From GCA-002733105 sp048595465 (GTDB taxonomy: Bacteria; Pseudomonadota; Gammaproteobacteria; Nitrosococcales; Methylophagaceae): DNA of 64,000 nt. The stretch's first letter is position 1, and the number at the start of each line of letters is the position of its first letter. The notes under the pieces were generated by a model. It worked only from the letters and a program-made list of their open reading frames with translations. It ran no database searches and was not told the origin of the DNA. The stretch spans positions 10,081 to 74,080 of the forward strand of contig JBJPGE010000001.1 of the NCBI GenBank assembly GCA_048595465.1, read 5' to 3'. Both the position numbers and the translations under genes were made by a program. Shown here in pieces: positions 43,103-52,463 of this stretch.

Positions 43103-45691
43103 ATGACTGCAATTGCCTTAGAACTTGAACCGATTACTATCGAAGAGGAGATGAAGCAATCTTACCTCGATTATGCGATGAGCGTAATTGTGGGGCGTGC
43201 TTTACCTGATGTTCGAGATGGTCTAAAACCTGTTCATCGTCGTGTTTTATATGCAATGCGCGAGCTGAATAATAATTGGAATGGCTCTTATAAAAAATCG
43301 GCACGTATTGTCGGTGATGTTATCGGTAAATATCATCCGCATGGTGATACAGCTGTATATGATACTATGGTTCGTATGGCGCAACCATTCTCAATGCGTT
43401 ATATGTTGGTTGATGGACAAGGTAACTTTGGTTCAGTTGATGGTGACTCACCTGCAGCAATGCGTTATACCGAAGTACGCATGGCGAAAATCACCCATGA
43501 AATGCTAGCTGATCTTGATAAAGAAACAGTCGATTTTATTGCCAACTATGATGAATCAGAGCACGAACCTTCTGTATTGCCAACAAAAATACCTGCACTT
43601 TTAGTAAATGGTTCATCGGGAATAGCGGTAGGTATGGCGACTAATATTCCGCCACATAATTTAACCGAAATTCTAAATGCCATACTGGCGACGATAGATA
43701 ATCCACAAATTGATCTTGCAGAAATAATGACGCATGTACCGGGGCCTGATTTCCCAACCGCTGCGATGATTAATGGCTCGCAAGGCATGATGGAAGCCTA
43801 TCGCACAGGCCGCGGCCGTGTTCATATGCGTGCTCGTGCAATTATTGAAACAAATGATAGTACTGGTCAACAAAGTATTGTTGTTATCGAATTGCCTTAT
43901 CAGGTGAATAAAGCACGTTTGATTGAGAAAATTGCAGAATTAGTTAAAGACAAAAAAATTGAAGGTATTTCTGCCTTACGTGATGAGTCTGATAAAGATG
44001 GTATGCGTATGGTAGTGGTGCTAAAACGTGGTGAAGTGCCCGAAGTAATCTTAAACAACCTCTATAAGCAAACCCAAATGCAAACTGTGTTTGGCGTTAA
44101 TATGGTGGCGATTGTTGATGGTCAGCCTAAGTTATTAGGCTTGCAAGATATTTTAGCTGCCTTTATTGGTCATCGCCGTGAAGTGGTGACACGTCGTTCA
44201 TTATATGAATTGCGTAAAGCACGCGATCGCGCTCATATCTTAGAAGGTTTAGCGACTGCATTAGCCAATATCGATGAAGTGATTGAGCTGATCAAATCAT
44301 CACCTAGCCCTGCAGAGGCTAAAGAAGCATTATTAGCACGTGGTTGGGCATCAGAAATGATCCTTGAAATGTTAGGTGCCGCCGGTGCTGAAGCGTCACG
44401 TCCAGAAGACTTAGCGGATGAGATGGGGTTAATTGATGGTGTTTATCACTTATCGACAACCCAAGCCCAAGCTATCCTTGAAATGCGACTACATCGTCTT
44501 ACAGGTCTTGAGCAAGATAAGATTCTGGATGAATATCGTGAAGTATTAGCAGAGATTGCGGCATTGTTAGCCATTTTGAGTGATCCAGATAATTTGATGG
44601 CGGTTATTCGTGAAGAATTAGTAAAAGTTAAAGAAGAATTTGGTGATGAACGTCGCACTGAAATTTTGGATGCTCACTTAGATCTTACTTTAGAAGATTT
44701 GATTACTGAAGAAGAAATGGTAGTGACGCTATCGCATGCAGGTTATGCAAAAACACAGCAGTTAGATACCTATCGTGCTCAACGTCGTGGTGGAAAAGGT
44801 AAATCTGCAACATCAATGAAAGATGAAGATTTCATCGAACATCTATTTATTGCTAACACTCATGACACTTTATTATGTTTCTCTAGTGCCGGTAAGGTTT
44901 ATTGGAAAAAAGTATATGAATTGCCACAAGGTGGTCGTGCGGCACGAGGTAAGCCAATTGTAAATTTATTGCCATTGGAAGAAGGCGAGAAAATAAATGC
45001 TATTTTAGCCGTACGTGAATTTGATGCAGATAACTATATCTTTATGGCGACGGCATCAGGCACAGTTAAGAAAACACCACTGGAAGCTTACTCGCGTCCA
45101 CGTGCTAACGGCATTATTGCATTAGATCTAAAAGAAGGTGATCAATTAGTCGGTGTGGCGTTAACGGATGGTCAATCTGACATTATGTTGTTCAACTCTG
45201 TCGGTAAAGTTATTCGCTTTTCTGAAACAGATGTACGCTCTATGGGCCGTGTATCTCGTGGTGTTCGTGGAATGCGTATGCCGGAAAATGCTGAAATAAT
45301 TTCACTTATTATTGCTAATGTGGAAGACGGTGCAATTTTAACAGCCACTGAATTTGGTTATGGTAAACGAACTGATTTAGAGCAATACCGTGTTCAAGGT
45401 CGTGGTGGTAGCGGTATTATTTCCATTCAGACTTCGGAACGAAATGGTAATGTTGTTGGCGCAGTGCAAGTACAAGCTGAACACCAAATCATGTTGATTA
45501 CCGATGGTGGCACATTAGTACGAACACCAGTGAAAGATGTTTCAATTGTCGGCCGTAATACACAAGGTGTGAAACTGATTAATTTAACTAAGAAAGAAAA
45601 GTTAGTTGGTTTAGAACGTGTGTTAGAAGAAGAGGACGATGAAGACGCTGATTTTGACGGTGAAGAAGGCGAAACTACAACTGAAGAATAA
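43103..45691 (+). CDS. gyrA: DNA gyrase subunit A
   Basis: Cleaves and rejoins DNA in the GyrA2B2 topoisomerase. The 862-residue protein has the winged-helix/tower N-half with the catalytic tyrosine in AAMRYTE near residue 122, and the C-terminal six-bladed DNA-wrapping domain with the GyrA box-like QRRGGKGKSATSMKDEDF near residue 555. The quinolone region reads YHPHGDTAVYDTMVRMAQ, with Thr at the E. coli Ser83 position and Asp87 kept; threonine there is natural in Pseudomonas-type GyrA. A palindromic element begins 11 bases after the stop. Confidence 0.98.
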   Translation: MTAIALELEPITIEEEMKQSYLDYAMSVIVGRALPDVRDGLKPVHRRVLYAMRELNNNWNGSYKKSARIVGDVIGKYHPHGDTAVYDTMVRMAQPFSMRYMLVDGQGNFGSVDGDSPAAMRYTEVRMAKITHEMLADLDKETVDFIANYDESEHEPSVLPTKIPALLVNGSSGIAVGMATNIPPHNLTEILNAILATIDNPQIDLAEIMTHVPGPDFPTAAMINGSQGMMEAYRTGRGRVHMRARAIIETNDSTGQQSIVVIELPYQVNKARLIEKIAELVKDKKIEGISALRDESDKDGMRMVVVLKRGEVPEVILNNLYKQTQMQTVFGVNMVAIVDGQPKLLGLQDILAAFIGHRREVVTRRSLYELRKARDRAHILEGLATALANIDEVIELIKSSPSPAEAKEALLARGWASEMILEMLGAAGAEASRPEDLADEMGLIDGVYHLSTTQAQAILEMRLHRLTGLEQDKILDEYREVLAEIAALLAILSDPDNLMAVIREELVKVKEEFGDERRTEILDAHLDLTLEDLITEEEMVVTLSHAGYAKTQQLDTYRAQRRGGKGKSATSMKDEDFIEHLFIANTHDTLLCFSSAGKVYWKKVYELPQGGRAARGKPIVNLLPLEEGEKINAILAVREFDADNYIFMATASGTVKKTPLEAYSRPRANGIIALDLKEGDQLVGVALTDGQSDIMLFNSVGKVIRFSETDVRSMGRVSRGVRGMRMPENAEIISLIIANVEDGAILTATEFGYGKRTDLEQYRVQGRGGSGIISIQTSERNGNVVGAVQVQAEHQIMLITDGGTLVRTPVKDVSIVGRNTQGVKLINLTKKEKLVGLERVLEEEDDEDADFDGEEGETTTEE

Positions 45692-45701
45692 CTATGGCTA
45701 A

Positions 45702-45864
45702 TATACCCATGACCATCCAAAATGCAATTTTTTAGCACACATATTGAATGTTCTGGCTGCGTCATAGTATTGAGCAATAGAATAACTATTACATCAATAC
45801 GATTCCTTGCCAGCGCATCCACTATGAGCACTATAAAACAGCATTTTGAAAGGACAAGGGTATA
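45702..45864. repeat. Palindromic intergenic element between gyrA and pheA
   Basis: A 163-base element whose ends are imperfect inverted repeats: TATACCC at 45702 matches the complement of GGGTATA ending at 45864, and about 26 of the outer 33 bases pair, with AAAATGC facing GCATTTT. The centre holds a second internal palindrome (GTATTGAGCAATAG... facing ...CTATTACATCAATAC). The core at 45774-45792 matches 17 of 19 bases of the reverse-strand core of the trpG-trpD element. The right arm contains AAGGG at 45856-45860, 8 bases before the pheA ATG. No ORF is inside. Confidence 0.75.
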
Positions 45865-45868
45865 AGAC

Positions 45869-46954
45869 ATGCATGAACAACAAGCCTTGCAGGGCATTCG
45901 GCAGAAAATTGATGAAACTGATCTGCAAATTCAAGCTTTGTTAAATAAGCGTGTCGCCATGGCGCAAGAAGTGGCTAAGATAAAAATAGCCAATGGTGAA
46001 CAAACTGATTTTTATCGCCCTGATCGCGAAGCTATGGTGTTACGCCAGGTTATAGAGCGTAATGAAGGGCCATTAGATGAAAAAGAAATGGCACGTTTAT
46101 TTCGTGAAGTTATGTCTGCTTGTTTAGCTGCCGAAAAGCCACTTCAAGTTGCCTATTTGGGCCCAGAAGGCTCATTTACTCAAGCCGCCGCATTAAAACA
46201 ATTTGGTGGTGCTATTGAATTACAATCAATGGCGACTATTGCAGATGTTTTCCACGCTGTTGAAGCTGGACATGCCAATTATGGTGTTGTGCCCGTTGAA
46301 AATTCAACAGAAGGCATGGTGTCACATACACTAGATCGTTTTTTAGATTCATCACTTAAAATTAATGGTGAAGTATCGCTTAGAATTCATCATTGCTTAT
46401 TGAGTAAATCTACACGTTTAGCTGATATTTCAAAGGTTTATGCTCATCCACAAGCGCTAGCACAATGCCGTCATTGGCTAAGCGAAAACTTGCCCGGTTG
46501 CGAGCTTATTCCCGTTAACAGTAATTCTGAAGCGGCTAAGACGGTTATGAATGATAATCAATCTGCGGCTATTGCAGCGGATCGTGCAGCCGAAATTTAT
46601 GATCTATCAATATTGGCAAGTAATATCGAAGATGAAGCTGATAATACAACACGCTTTATTGTAATTGGCATGCAGGATGTAGGACCTTCTGGAGCAGATA
46701 AAACAGCATTATTAGTCTCCACAAAAAATAAGCCGGGTGCATTACAAACCATACTGCAACCTTTAGCTGAGCAAGGTATCAGTATGACGCGCATTGAGTC
46801 ACGGCCATCGCGACAAGGTGTATGGGAATACGTATTTTTCATTGATATTGAAGGCCATAGCCAAGATAAATCTGTAGCGGATGCTTTAGCTATTTTGGAA
46901 CAAGAATCAGCAATGTGCCGCGTTTTAGGATCATATCCAAAGGCTGTTCTATAG
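45869..46954 (+). CDS. pheA: Bifunctional chorismate mutase/prephenate dehydratase (P-protein)
   Basis: Makes phenylpyruvate from chorismate in two steps. The 361-residue protein has an AroQ-type mutase (about 1-90; LQGIRQKIDETDLQIQALLNKR), the dehydratase domain (about 93-275; VAYLGPEGSFTQAA, VPVENSTEGMV and the catalytic NTTRFIVIG) and an ACT regulatory domain (about 280-358; NKPGALQTIL and IESRPSRQGVWEYVFFID). The ACT ESRP motif suggests phenylalanine feedback. Its ribosome binding site lies in the right arm of the preceding palindrome. The stop overlaps the ispH GTG start by 1 base. Confidence 0.96.
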   Translation: MHEQQALQGIRQKIDETDLQIQALLNKRVAMAQEVAKIKIANGEQTDFYRPDREAMVLRQVIERNEGPLDEKEMARLFREVMSACLAAEKPLQVAYLGPEGSFTQAAALKQFGGAIELQSMATIADVFHAVEAGHANYGVVPVENSTEGMVSHTLDRFLDSSLKINGEVSLRIHHCLLSKSTRLADISKVYAHPQALAQCRHWLSENLPGCELIPVNSNSEAAKTVMNDNQSAAIAADRAAEIYDLSILASNIEDEADNTTRFIVIGMQDVGPSGADKTALLVSTKNKPGALQTILQPLAEQGISMTRIESRPSRQGVWEYVFFIDIEGHSQDKSVADALAILEQESAMCRVLGSYPKAVL

Positions 46955-47907
46955 TGAAACTTATTCTGGCTAATCCACGAGGATTTTGTGCGGGAGTTGA
47001 TCGTGCCATTGAAATTGTTGAACGTGCTCTAGAGTTATTTGGTGCACCGATTTATGTCCGACATGAAGTAGTGCATAATCGCTTTGTAGTGGATGGCTTA
47101 CGTGAGAAAGGGGCTGTTTTTATAGAAGAATTATCAGATGTTCCTGATAATAGCACTTTAATTTTCAGTGCTCATGGCGTATCAAAAAAAGTACAGGCAG
47201 AGGGTAAGTTACGAGGCCTAAAAGTATTCGATGCTACTTGTCCACTGGTAACAAAAGTACATATGGAAGTCGCTAGATACGAAAAACAGGGGCGTGAATG
47301 CGTATTGATTGGCCATGCCGGGCATCCTGAAGTAGAAGGGACAATGGGACAATATACATCTGAAGAAGGTGGGATGTATTTAGTTGAAACACCGGAAGAT
47401 GTGGCTCACTTAAAAGTTAAAAATCCAGATGATTTAGCCTTTGTAACTCAAACTACCTTATCAATGGATGATGCATCAATTGTAATTGATGCTTTGCGAA
47501 AATATTTCCCATTGATAAGTGGTCCACGCAAAGATGATATTTGCTATGCAACACAAAATCGTCAAGATGCAGTGAAAAACCTAGCGAGCGAATGCGACAT
47601 AATGTTTGTGGTCGGTTCTAAAAATAGCTCTAATTCCAATCGCTTACGAGAACTATCTAATAAATTAGGTACGCCAGCATATTTGATTGACGATGCCGAT
47701 GATATTGAGCCCGAATGGTTAAATGATAAGCAAATAATTGGTGTCACTGCTGGTGCATCTGCTCCCGAAATTTTAGTTAAACAAGTGGTTAAACGCTTGA
47801 AAAAATTAGGTGTAACACAGGCGAAGGAAGATCAAGGACAGCGTGAAATGGTAGAGTTTTCACTACCAAAAGAGTTAAAAATAGATATCTCTAGGCTTTC
47901 TCAATAA
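46954..47907 (+). CDS. ispH: 4-hydroxy-3-methylbut-2-enyl diphosphate reductase
   Basis: Last enzyme of the MEP pathway; reduces HMBPP to IPP and DMAPP with a [4Fe-4S] cluster. The 317-residue protein begins MKLILANPRGFCAGVDRAIEI with the first cluster cysteine near residue 12, and has DATCPLVTKVH near 96 and the third cysteine in DICYATQNRQ near 195, plus the catalytic glutamate in GHPEVEGTMGQ. I chose GTG 46954, which overlaps the pheA stop, because it fits the family start; an upstream in-frame ATG lies inside pheA. Confidence 0.96.
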   Translation: MKLILANPRGFCAGVDRAIEIVERALELFGAPIYVRHEVVHNRFVVDGLREKGAVFIEELSDVPDNSTLIFSAHGVSKKVQAEGKLRGLKVFDATCPLVTKVHMEVARYEKQGRECVLIGHAGHPEVEGTMGQYTSEEGGMYLVETPEDVAHLKVKNPDDLAFVTQTTLSMDDASIVIDALRKYFPLISGPRKDDICYATQNRQDAVKNLASECDIMFVVGSKNSSNSNRLRELSNKLGTPAYLIDDADDIEPEWLNDKQIIGVTAGASAPEILVKQVVKRLKKLGVTQAKEDQGQREMVEFSLPKELKIDISRLSQ

Positions 47908-47913
47908 CGCCTT

Positions 47914-49335
47914 GTGGTAAACACTTCTTTTTTACCGGTATTTCTTTGGACTGATGGTCTTGTCTATTTCCTTCTAACCGTTGTTATTGCGAGTGTATTT
48001 TATATTCGCAAACAAGCTCATTTAGTTGCACCCTGGAAATTAGTACTACAACGCAAGCGCGGTGTGATTTCAATCATGATTTTGCTCTGTTATGTTGCCG
48101 TTGGATTGCTTGATTCAGTGCATTTTCGAGAAGCGTTGCCTAAAATTTCAGTTGATGAAACGCAGCATTACTCAACAGAAGTAATCACCTTGTTAGATCT
48201 TGCTGTAATGCCTTTACGTCAGCATGTTGAAAAAACATATTCTGCCCCGTTTGCTACGCATTTATTTGTCCGTGAAATACAATCAAGAATTGATGGGAAA
48301 GCTGACTACAAATACCCAGCGTTAAAATTTTCTGGCTCCCATTTAAGTGATTTATCCGAAAAAAGGTTGGATATAATAAATACAGTAATGAATAGTACTT
48401 TTAAAGGACTATCTATCTGGTTAGCAGTCTGTTTAGCATTCTCTTTTCTTGTTGCAAAACATCAATATATAAGCTTTAAGAGGGGGGTTTCTAGAATCTT
48501 AGCTGGTCATTATCCCTACCCAATTAAAACAGCATTTTTTATGCTCTTTTTATTAATATTACTTATAAGTAATATTGCTGAATTGAGTATTAATTATCAT
48601 GTGATGGGGACAGATAAAGTGGGGCAGGATGTGTTGTATCAAACATTGAAAAGTGTCCGAACAGGCTTGGTTATAGGCACGCTTACCACGTTGGTTATGT
48701 TGCCATTTGCATTATTTATGGGAATTGCAGCAGGCTATTTTAAAGGTTGGATTGATGATGTCATTCAGTATATTTACACTACGTTAAACTCTATCCCCAG
48801 CGTATTGTTGATTGCAGCTGCCGTTTTAATGCTACAAGTGTATATGAGTAATCATGCAGAGAATTTTATTACCGTGGCTGAGCGGGCAGATATGCGGTTA
48901 TTGTTTCTGTGTCTTATTTTGGGGCTGACCAGCTGGACAGGCCTGTGCAGAATATTACGCGGTGAGACCTTGAAACTTCGTGAAGTGGACTATGTTTTGG
49001 CGGCACGCTCTCTAGGTGTCGGCAGTTTTAGTATTTTGCATCGCCATATTCTGCCCAATTTAATGCATATAGTAATGATAGCTATAGTACTAGATTTTAG
49101 TGGATTAGTATTGGTTGAAGCTGTTCTAACATATGTGGGAGTAGGAGTTGATCCTTCAATGGACAGCTGGGGTAAGATGATCAACAGTGCCCGATTAGAA
49201 ATGGCACGTGAGCCTATTGTCTGGTGGTCACTGTCGACGGCTTTCTTTTCTATGTTTACGCTGGTATTGGCGGCAAATTTATTTGCTGATGTTGTACGCG
49301 ATGCCTTTGATCCGAGAGCGCAGACGGCAGGATGA
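47914..49335 (+). CDS. Peptide-type ABC transporter permease with long N-terminal region
   Basis: A 473-residue inner-membrane permease of the dipeptide/oppC class. The C-terminal half has the core permease fold with the ATPase-coupling EAA loop VLAARSLGVGSFSILHRHILPN and a trailing LVEAVLTYVGVGVDPSMDSWG. The first 200 residues hold extra helices and a periplasmic segment beyond the usual 300-residue OppC plan, as in YejE-like proteins. Start is GTG 47914, six bases after ispH stops. It is followed with a four-base overlap by a double ATPase gene. The substrate-binding protein and a second permease are not adjacent. Substrate likely oligopeptides. Confidence 0.85.
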   Translation: MVNTSFLPVFLWTDGLVYFLLTVVIASVFYIRKQAHLVAPWKLVLQRKRGVISIMILLCYVAVGLLDSVHFREALPKISVDETQHYSTEVITLLDLAVMPLRQHVEKTYSAPFATHLFVREIQSRIDGKADYKYPALKFSGSHLSDLSEKRLDIINTVMNSTFKGLSIWLAVCLAFSFLVAKHQYISFKRGVSRILAGHYPYPIKTAFFMLFLLILLISNIAELSINYHVMGTDKVGQDVLYQTLKSVRTGLVIGTLTTLVMLPFALFMGIAAGYFKGWIDDVIQYIYTTLNSIPSVLLIAAAVLMLQVYMSNHAENFITVAERADMRLLFLCLILGLTSWTGLCRILRGETLKLREVDYVLAARSLGVGSFSILHRHILPNLMHIVMIAIVLDFSGLVLVEAVLTYVGVGVDPSMDSWGKMINSARLEMAREPIVWWSLSTAFFSMFTLVLAANLFADVVRDAFDPRAQTAG

Positions 49336-51353
49336 CGACAGCACTGTTACGCGTCAGCGGGTTGAAAACATGGTTGGGCGATAAAGCGCGACCACTGCGT
49401 GCGGTAGATGGGGTTGATTTTACGATTGGCCGCGGCGAAACCTTTGCGCTTTTAGGCGAGTCAGGTTGTGGTAAGTCGATGGCCGCATTATCGTTACTTC
49501 GTCTTAATCCTCAGCCTGTTAGCGAAATTAAAGACGGACAGATTTATTTTAATAATCACGACCTGCTATCACTCTCAGAGATGGAAATGCAAAGCATACG
49601 AGGCCGGCGTATTGCTATGATTTTCCAAGAGCCACAAAGCTCGCTTAACCCCGTTTTATCTGTAGCAGAGCAAATATCAGAATGTTTACAGTGGCATAAT
49701 TATTCTAAACAACAGCTAAGCGAAAAGGTTATTGATTTATTAGAATCGGTAGGTATTTCTGATCCTAGGCAGCGCATGCATGCTTATCCTCATCAATTAT
49801 CAGGTGGTATGAAGCAACGCGTGATGATTGCAATGGCGCTAGCCGGTGAACCTGAACTATTGATTGCTGATGAACCTACCACAGCCTTAGATGTCACTAT
49901 TCAGGCACAGATATTAGATTTGTTAAAAGATATTCAAGTCAGAACAGGCATGGCAATACTACTGATCAGCCACGACTTAGCTGTTGTTGCTCAAATGGCC
50001 GATCATGTGGCTGTTATGTATGCAGGACAGATTGTTGAAACGGGATCGAGCGAACAGTTTTTCAAAAATCCACAACATCCGTATTCAAAGAAGCTATTTG
50101 ATGCATTACCGACCCAGCAAAAACGGCAACAGAGGCTAACGGTTATCAAAGGCCAAGTGCCTAAGCTGGACCAAGAATTCGAAGGCTGCCGATTTGCAGC
50201 TCGCTGTGAGCGTGTTGAGCAACGTTGCCATGAACAACCTCCTAATTGGTATGAAGATGACAAACAAGGTGTCCGCTGCCATTTATTTAGTGAGGAAGGC
50301 TTGAAAAAGGTTCCACAGGCCAAAGATACGGAACATTTATCACTACTGTCAGAAGTAGTACCAACTGAAAGAATAGTATTAGAACTGACGTCGCTATCGG
50401 TATATTTCCCGATTCGAAAAGGTTTATTACAAAGAGTAGTTGGGAATGTGCGGGCTGTAGATGATGTGAGCTTAACATTAAATCAGGCTGAAACGGTTGC
50501 GTTAGTGGGGGAATCAGGCTGTGGTAAAACAAGTTTTGCGAAAGGGATTTTACAACTAATACCGATAACAGATGGCCGTATTAATTACCTTGGTAATAAA
50601 CTGAATGGATTATCGGAGCGGCAATTAAAGCAATATCGCGCATCGATACAAATGATATTTCAAGATCCATTTTCATCAATGAACCCGAGAATGACCATTA
50701 CTCAAATTATTGAAGAGGGTATGTTAGCAAAACGAGATCAAACAGATCCCTTAGCCAAATCAAAAAGAATCAGTGAATTATTAGAACGTGTTGGTTTACC
50801 ATCAGATATAAAACACCGCTATCCTCATGAGTTTTCGGGAGGGCAGCGCCAACGGATATGTATTGCAAGGGCATTAGCAGCAGATCCTAAAGTGATTATT
50901 TGTGATGAGCCGACCAGTGCATTGGATGTTTCTGTACAGGCGCAAATACTCAATTTATTACGCGATATTCAGCATGAATATGGCTTAACATATTTGTTCA
51001 TTAGTCATAATATTGCCGTAGTAAATTATCTAGCAAATCGTGTAGCGGTGATGTATTTAGGACGTATTGTCGAGCAAGGTGAACGTGATAAAGTGCTAAA
51101 CTCACCAAAACATCCCTATACACAGGCTTTATTGGCTGCTGTTCCAGAAATAGATAAAAATAAGCAACGTAATGTCATCCGCTTAGAAGGTGAATTACCC
51201 TCAGCCACCAATCCACCAGAGGGTTGTCACTTTCATCAACGATGTCCACAAGTAATGCCTATATGTAGGCAAAAATACCCACAACAAACTGCATTATCAA
51301 AGATTCATGAAGTGCGATGTTTTTTATACGAGGAAAATGAAAACAATGGATAA
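49332..51353 (+). CDS. Dipeptide ABC transporter double ATP-binding protein
   Basis: A 673-residue protein with two ABC ATPase domains in one chain (YejF/GsiA-like). Domain 1 has GESGCGKSMAA near residue 38, LSGGMKQRVMIAMAL and LLIADEPTTALD; domain 2 has GESGCGKTSFA near residue 395, FSGGQRQRICIARAL and VIICDEPTSALD. Each is followed by the oligopeptide-transport C-terminal motif with a cysteine cluster (GCRFAARCERVEQRC; GCHFHQRCPQVMPIC). It overlaps the permease gene by four bases and is co-translated with it. The transported peptide is unknown. Confidence 0.93.
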   Translation: MTTALLRVSGLKTWLGDKARPLRAVDGVDFTIGRGETFALLGESGCGKSMAALSLLRLNPQPVSEIKDGQIYFNNHDLLSLSEMEMQSIRGRRIAMIFQEPQSSLNPVLSVAEQISECLQWHNYSKQQLSEKVIDLLESVGISDPRQRMHAYPHQLSGGMKQRVMIAMALAGEPELLIADEPTTALDVTIQAQILDLLKDIQVRTGMAILLISHDLAVVAQMADHVAVMYAGQIVETGSSEQFFKNPQHPYSKKLFDALPTQQKRQQRLTVIKGQVPKLDQEFEGCRFAARCERVEQRCHEQPPNWYEDDKQGVRCHLFSEEGLKKVPQAKDTEHLSLLSEVVPTERIVLELTSLSVYFPIRKGLLQRVVGNVRAVDDVSLTLNQAETVALVGESGCGKTSFAKGILQLIPITDGRINYLGNKLNGLSERQLKQYRASIQMIFQDPFSSMNPRMTITQIIEEGMLAKRDQTDPLAKSKRISELLERVGLPSDIKHRYPHEFSGGQRQRICIARALAADPKVIICDEPTSALDVSVQAQILNLLRDIQHEYGLTYLFISHNIAVVNYLANRVAVMYLGRIVEQGERDKVLNSPKHPYTQALLAAVPEIDKNKQRNVIRLEGELPSATNPPEGCHFHQRCPQVMPICRQKYPQQTALSKIHEVRCFLYEENENNG

Positions 51354-51603
51354 ACAAACACAGTTAGAACTTGAGGCTGCAGCATTTCGCCGTTTAACAA
51401 GTCATTTACAAGAACGTACGGATGTACAAAATATTGATTTAATGGATCTTGCTGGCTTTTGCCGTAATTGTTTAGCTAAATGGTATTTGGCGGCGGCAGA
51501 AGGTAAGGAGGTAAAGATTGATTATGATCAAGCACGCGAGCATGTTTATGGCATGCCTTATGATGAATGGAAAGGTAAATATCAAACAGGGCTCAAGCGT
51601 TAA
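51346..51603 (+). CDS. DUF1244 family protein
   Basis: An 85-residue soluble protein starting MDKQTQLELEAAAFRRLTSHL, with the DUF1244 core TDVQNIDLMDLAGFCRNCLAKWYLAAA and MPYDEWKGKYQ. The CRNC cysteine pair is conserved in the family, but the role is unknown. I prefer ATG 51346 because homologues begin DKQTQLELEAAAF; ATG 51337, nine bases earlier, also follows a GAGG. The start lies inside the end of the ABC ATPase gene, and the end overlaps the convergent anti-sigma gene by 4 bases. Confidence 0.85.
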   Translation: MDKQTQLELEAAAFRRLTSHLQERTDVQNIDLMDLAGFCRNCLAKWYLAAAEGKEVKIDYDQAREHVYGMPYDEWKGKYQTGLKR

Positions 51604-51842
51604 TGATCGTGACTGTCACACAAGTCATGTAGTTTTTTAGCTAATGCCTGGGTATCTGTGGTGTCGTCTTCTTTAGGTTTGGAAACGGTAATCACAGAAA
51701 TGGTAGAACGAATTTGCTGCAGGTAATTGCGGCAGCAACTGCATAATAATAGGTGAAAAAATAAACCCACGCGTTTACCTAGCGGTAGATCGCCATCAAT
51801 ATAGTTGTTTACTTCATCTGCAATGTCTTTACATTGATACAT
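51600..51842 (-). CDS. Zinc-finger anti-sigma factor
   Basis: An 80-residue soluble protein with the zf-HC2 zinc-binding motif HLLLCSCC (H-x3-C-x2-C) near residues 30-37, as in ZAS-type anti-sigma factors. There is no transmembrane helix, so it would hold the ECF sigma factor in the cytoplasm and sense metals, thiol state or a ligand through the zinc site. The gene starts one base before the ECF sigma stop, a sigma-anti-sigma pair. The signal is not known. Confidence 0.85.
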   Translation of the reverse strand: MYQCKDIADEVNNYIDGDLPLGKRVGLFFHLLLCSCCRNYLQQIRSTISVITVSKPKEDDTTDTQALAKKLHDLCDSHDH

Positions 51843-52457
51843 TCAGTTGGTGTCCTGATATTTTTCGATTGTGTGGTGCAATGCTGTTCGAGCCCTATGT
51901 AGCAATACCCGTACATTAGACGCGGACACGTCAAGAATGTTACAAATTTCTTTCATTTCGATGCCTTCCATATCGTATAGCGTTAAGGCGGCACGTTGCT
52001 GGGCGGGTAATTGTTGGAAGCTTTGTTCTATAATTTCTTGTAATTGATCATTGGCTAATATTGCCTCGGGGGTGGCTTGTTCCCAAGCAAACACATCATC
52101 ATATCTATGGCCTATATTATCAAATTTGTCAGAGGATACAGATTGCCAACCTTCATCTAAAGAGCTATGCCTATTCTCTCGACGAACACGGCTTTTGGCA
52201 CCGTTACTGACGATATGAAGTAACCATGTTTTTAATGAAGAGCGCCCTTCAAATTTTGGTAATGCTTTAATAGCTGAGATCCAGGCATCTTGCACAACCT
52301 CATCAGCAAACGCTTCACCGACAATAGCTCTAGCCACAGATATCATAAGGTTCTGATATTCTGAAACTACTTTTTCAAAAGCAAGCTGATCACCACCGAT
52401 TAATTGTTTAATTAAGCGTTTTTCATCTTGAGATTTTAATTTTGAAAAAAGTTTCAT
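51843..52457 (-). CDS. ECF RNA polymerase sigma factor
   Basis: A 204-residue alternative sigma factor with region 2 (about 25-95; FEKVVSEYQNLMISVARAIVG, VVQDAWISAIKALPKFEGRSSLKTWLLHIV) and region 4 (about 140-195; LQEIIEQSFQQLPAQQRAALTLYDMEGIEMKEICNILDVSASNVRVLLHRAR as helix-turn-helix region, given by position). Its partner is the zinc-finger protein just downstream. It is divergent from the bufferin-like gene, and a candidate ECF promoter lies between them, so the factor probably activates that operon. Confidence 0.93.
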   Translation of the reverse strand: MKLFSKLKSQDEKRLIKQLIGGDQLAFEKVVSEYQNLMISVARAIVGEAFADEVVQDAWISAIKALPKFEGRSSLKTWLLHIVSNGAKSRVRRENRHSSLDEGWQSVSSDKFDNIGHRYDDVFAWEQATPEAILANDQLQEIIEQSFQQLPAQQRAALTLYDMEGIEMKEICNILDVSASNVRVLLHRARTALHHTIEKYQDTN

Positions 52458-52463
52458 TTGATT

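Noticed and set aside
45427..45897. 156-residue reading frame on - across the gyrA 3' end and the palindrome
   Set aside because: The sequence is low-complexity serine-rich opposite the acidic gyrA tail and runs through the palindrome; no protein family is recognisable.
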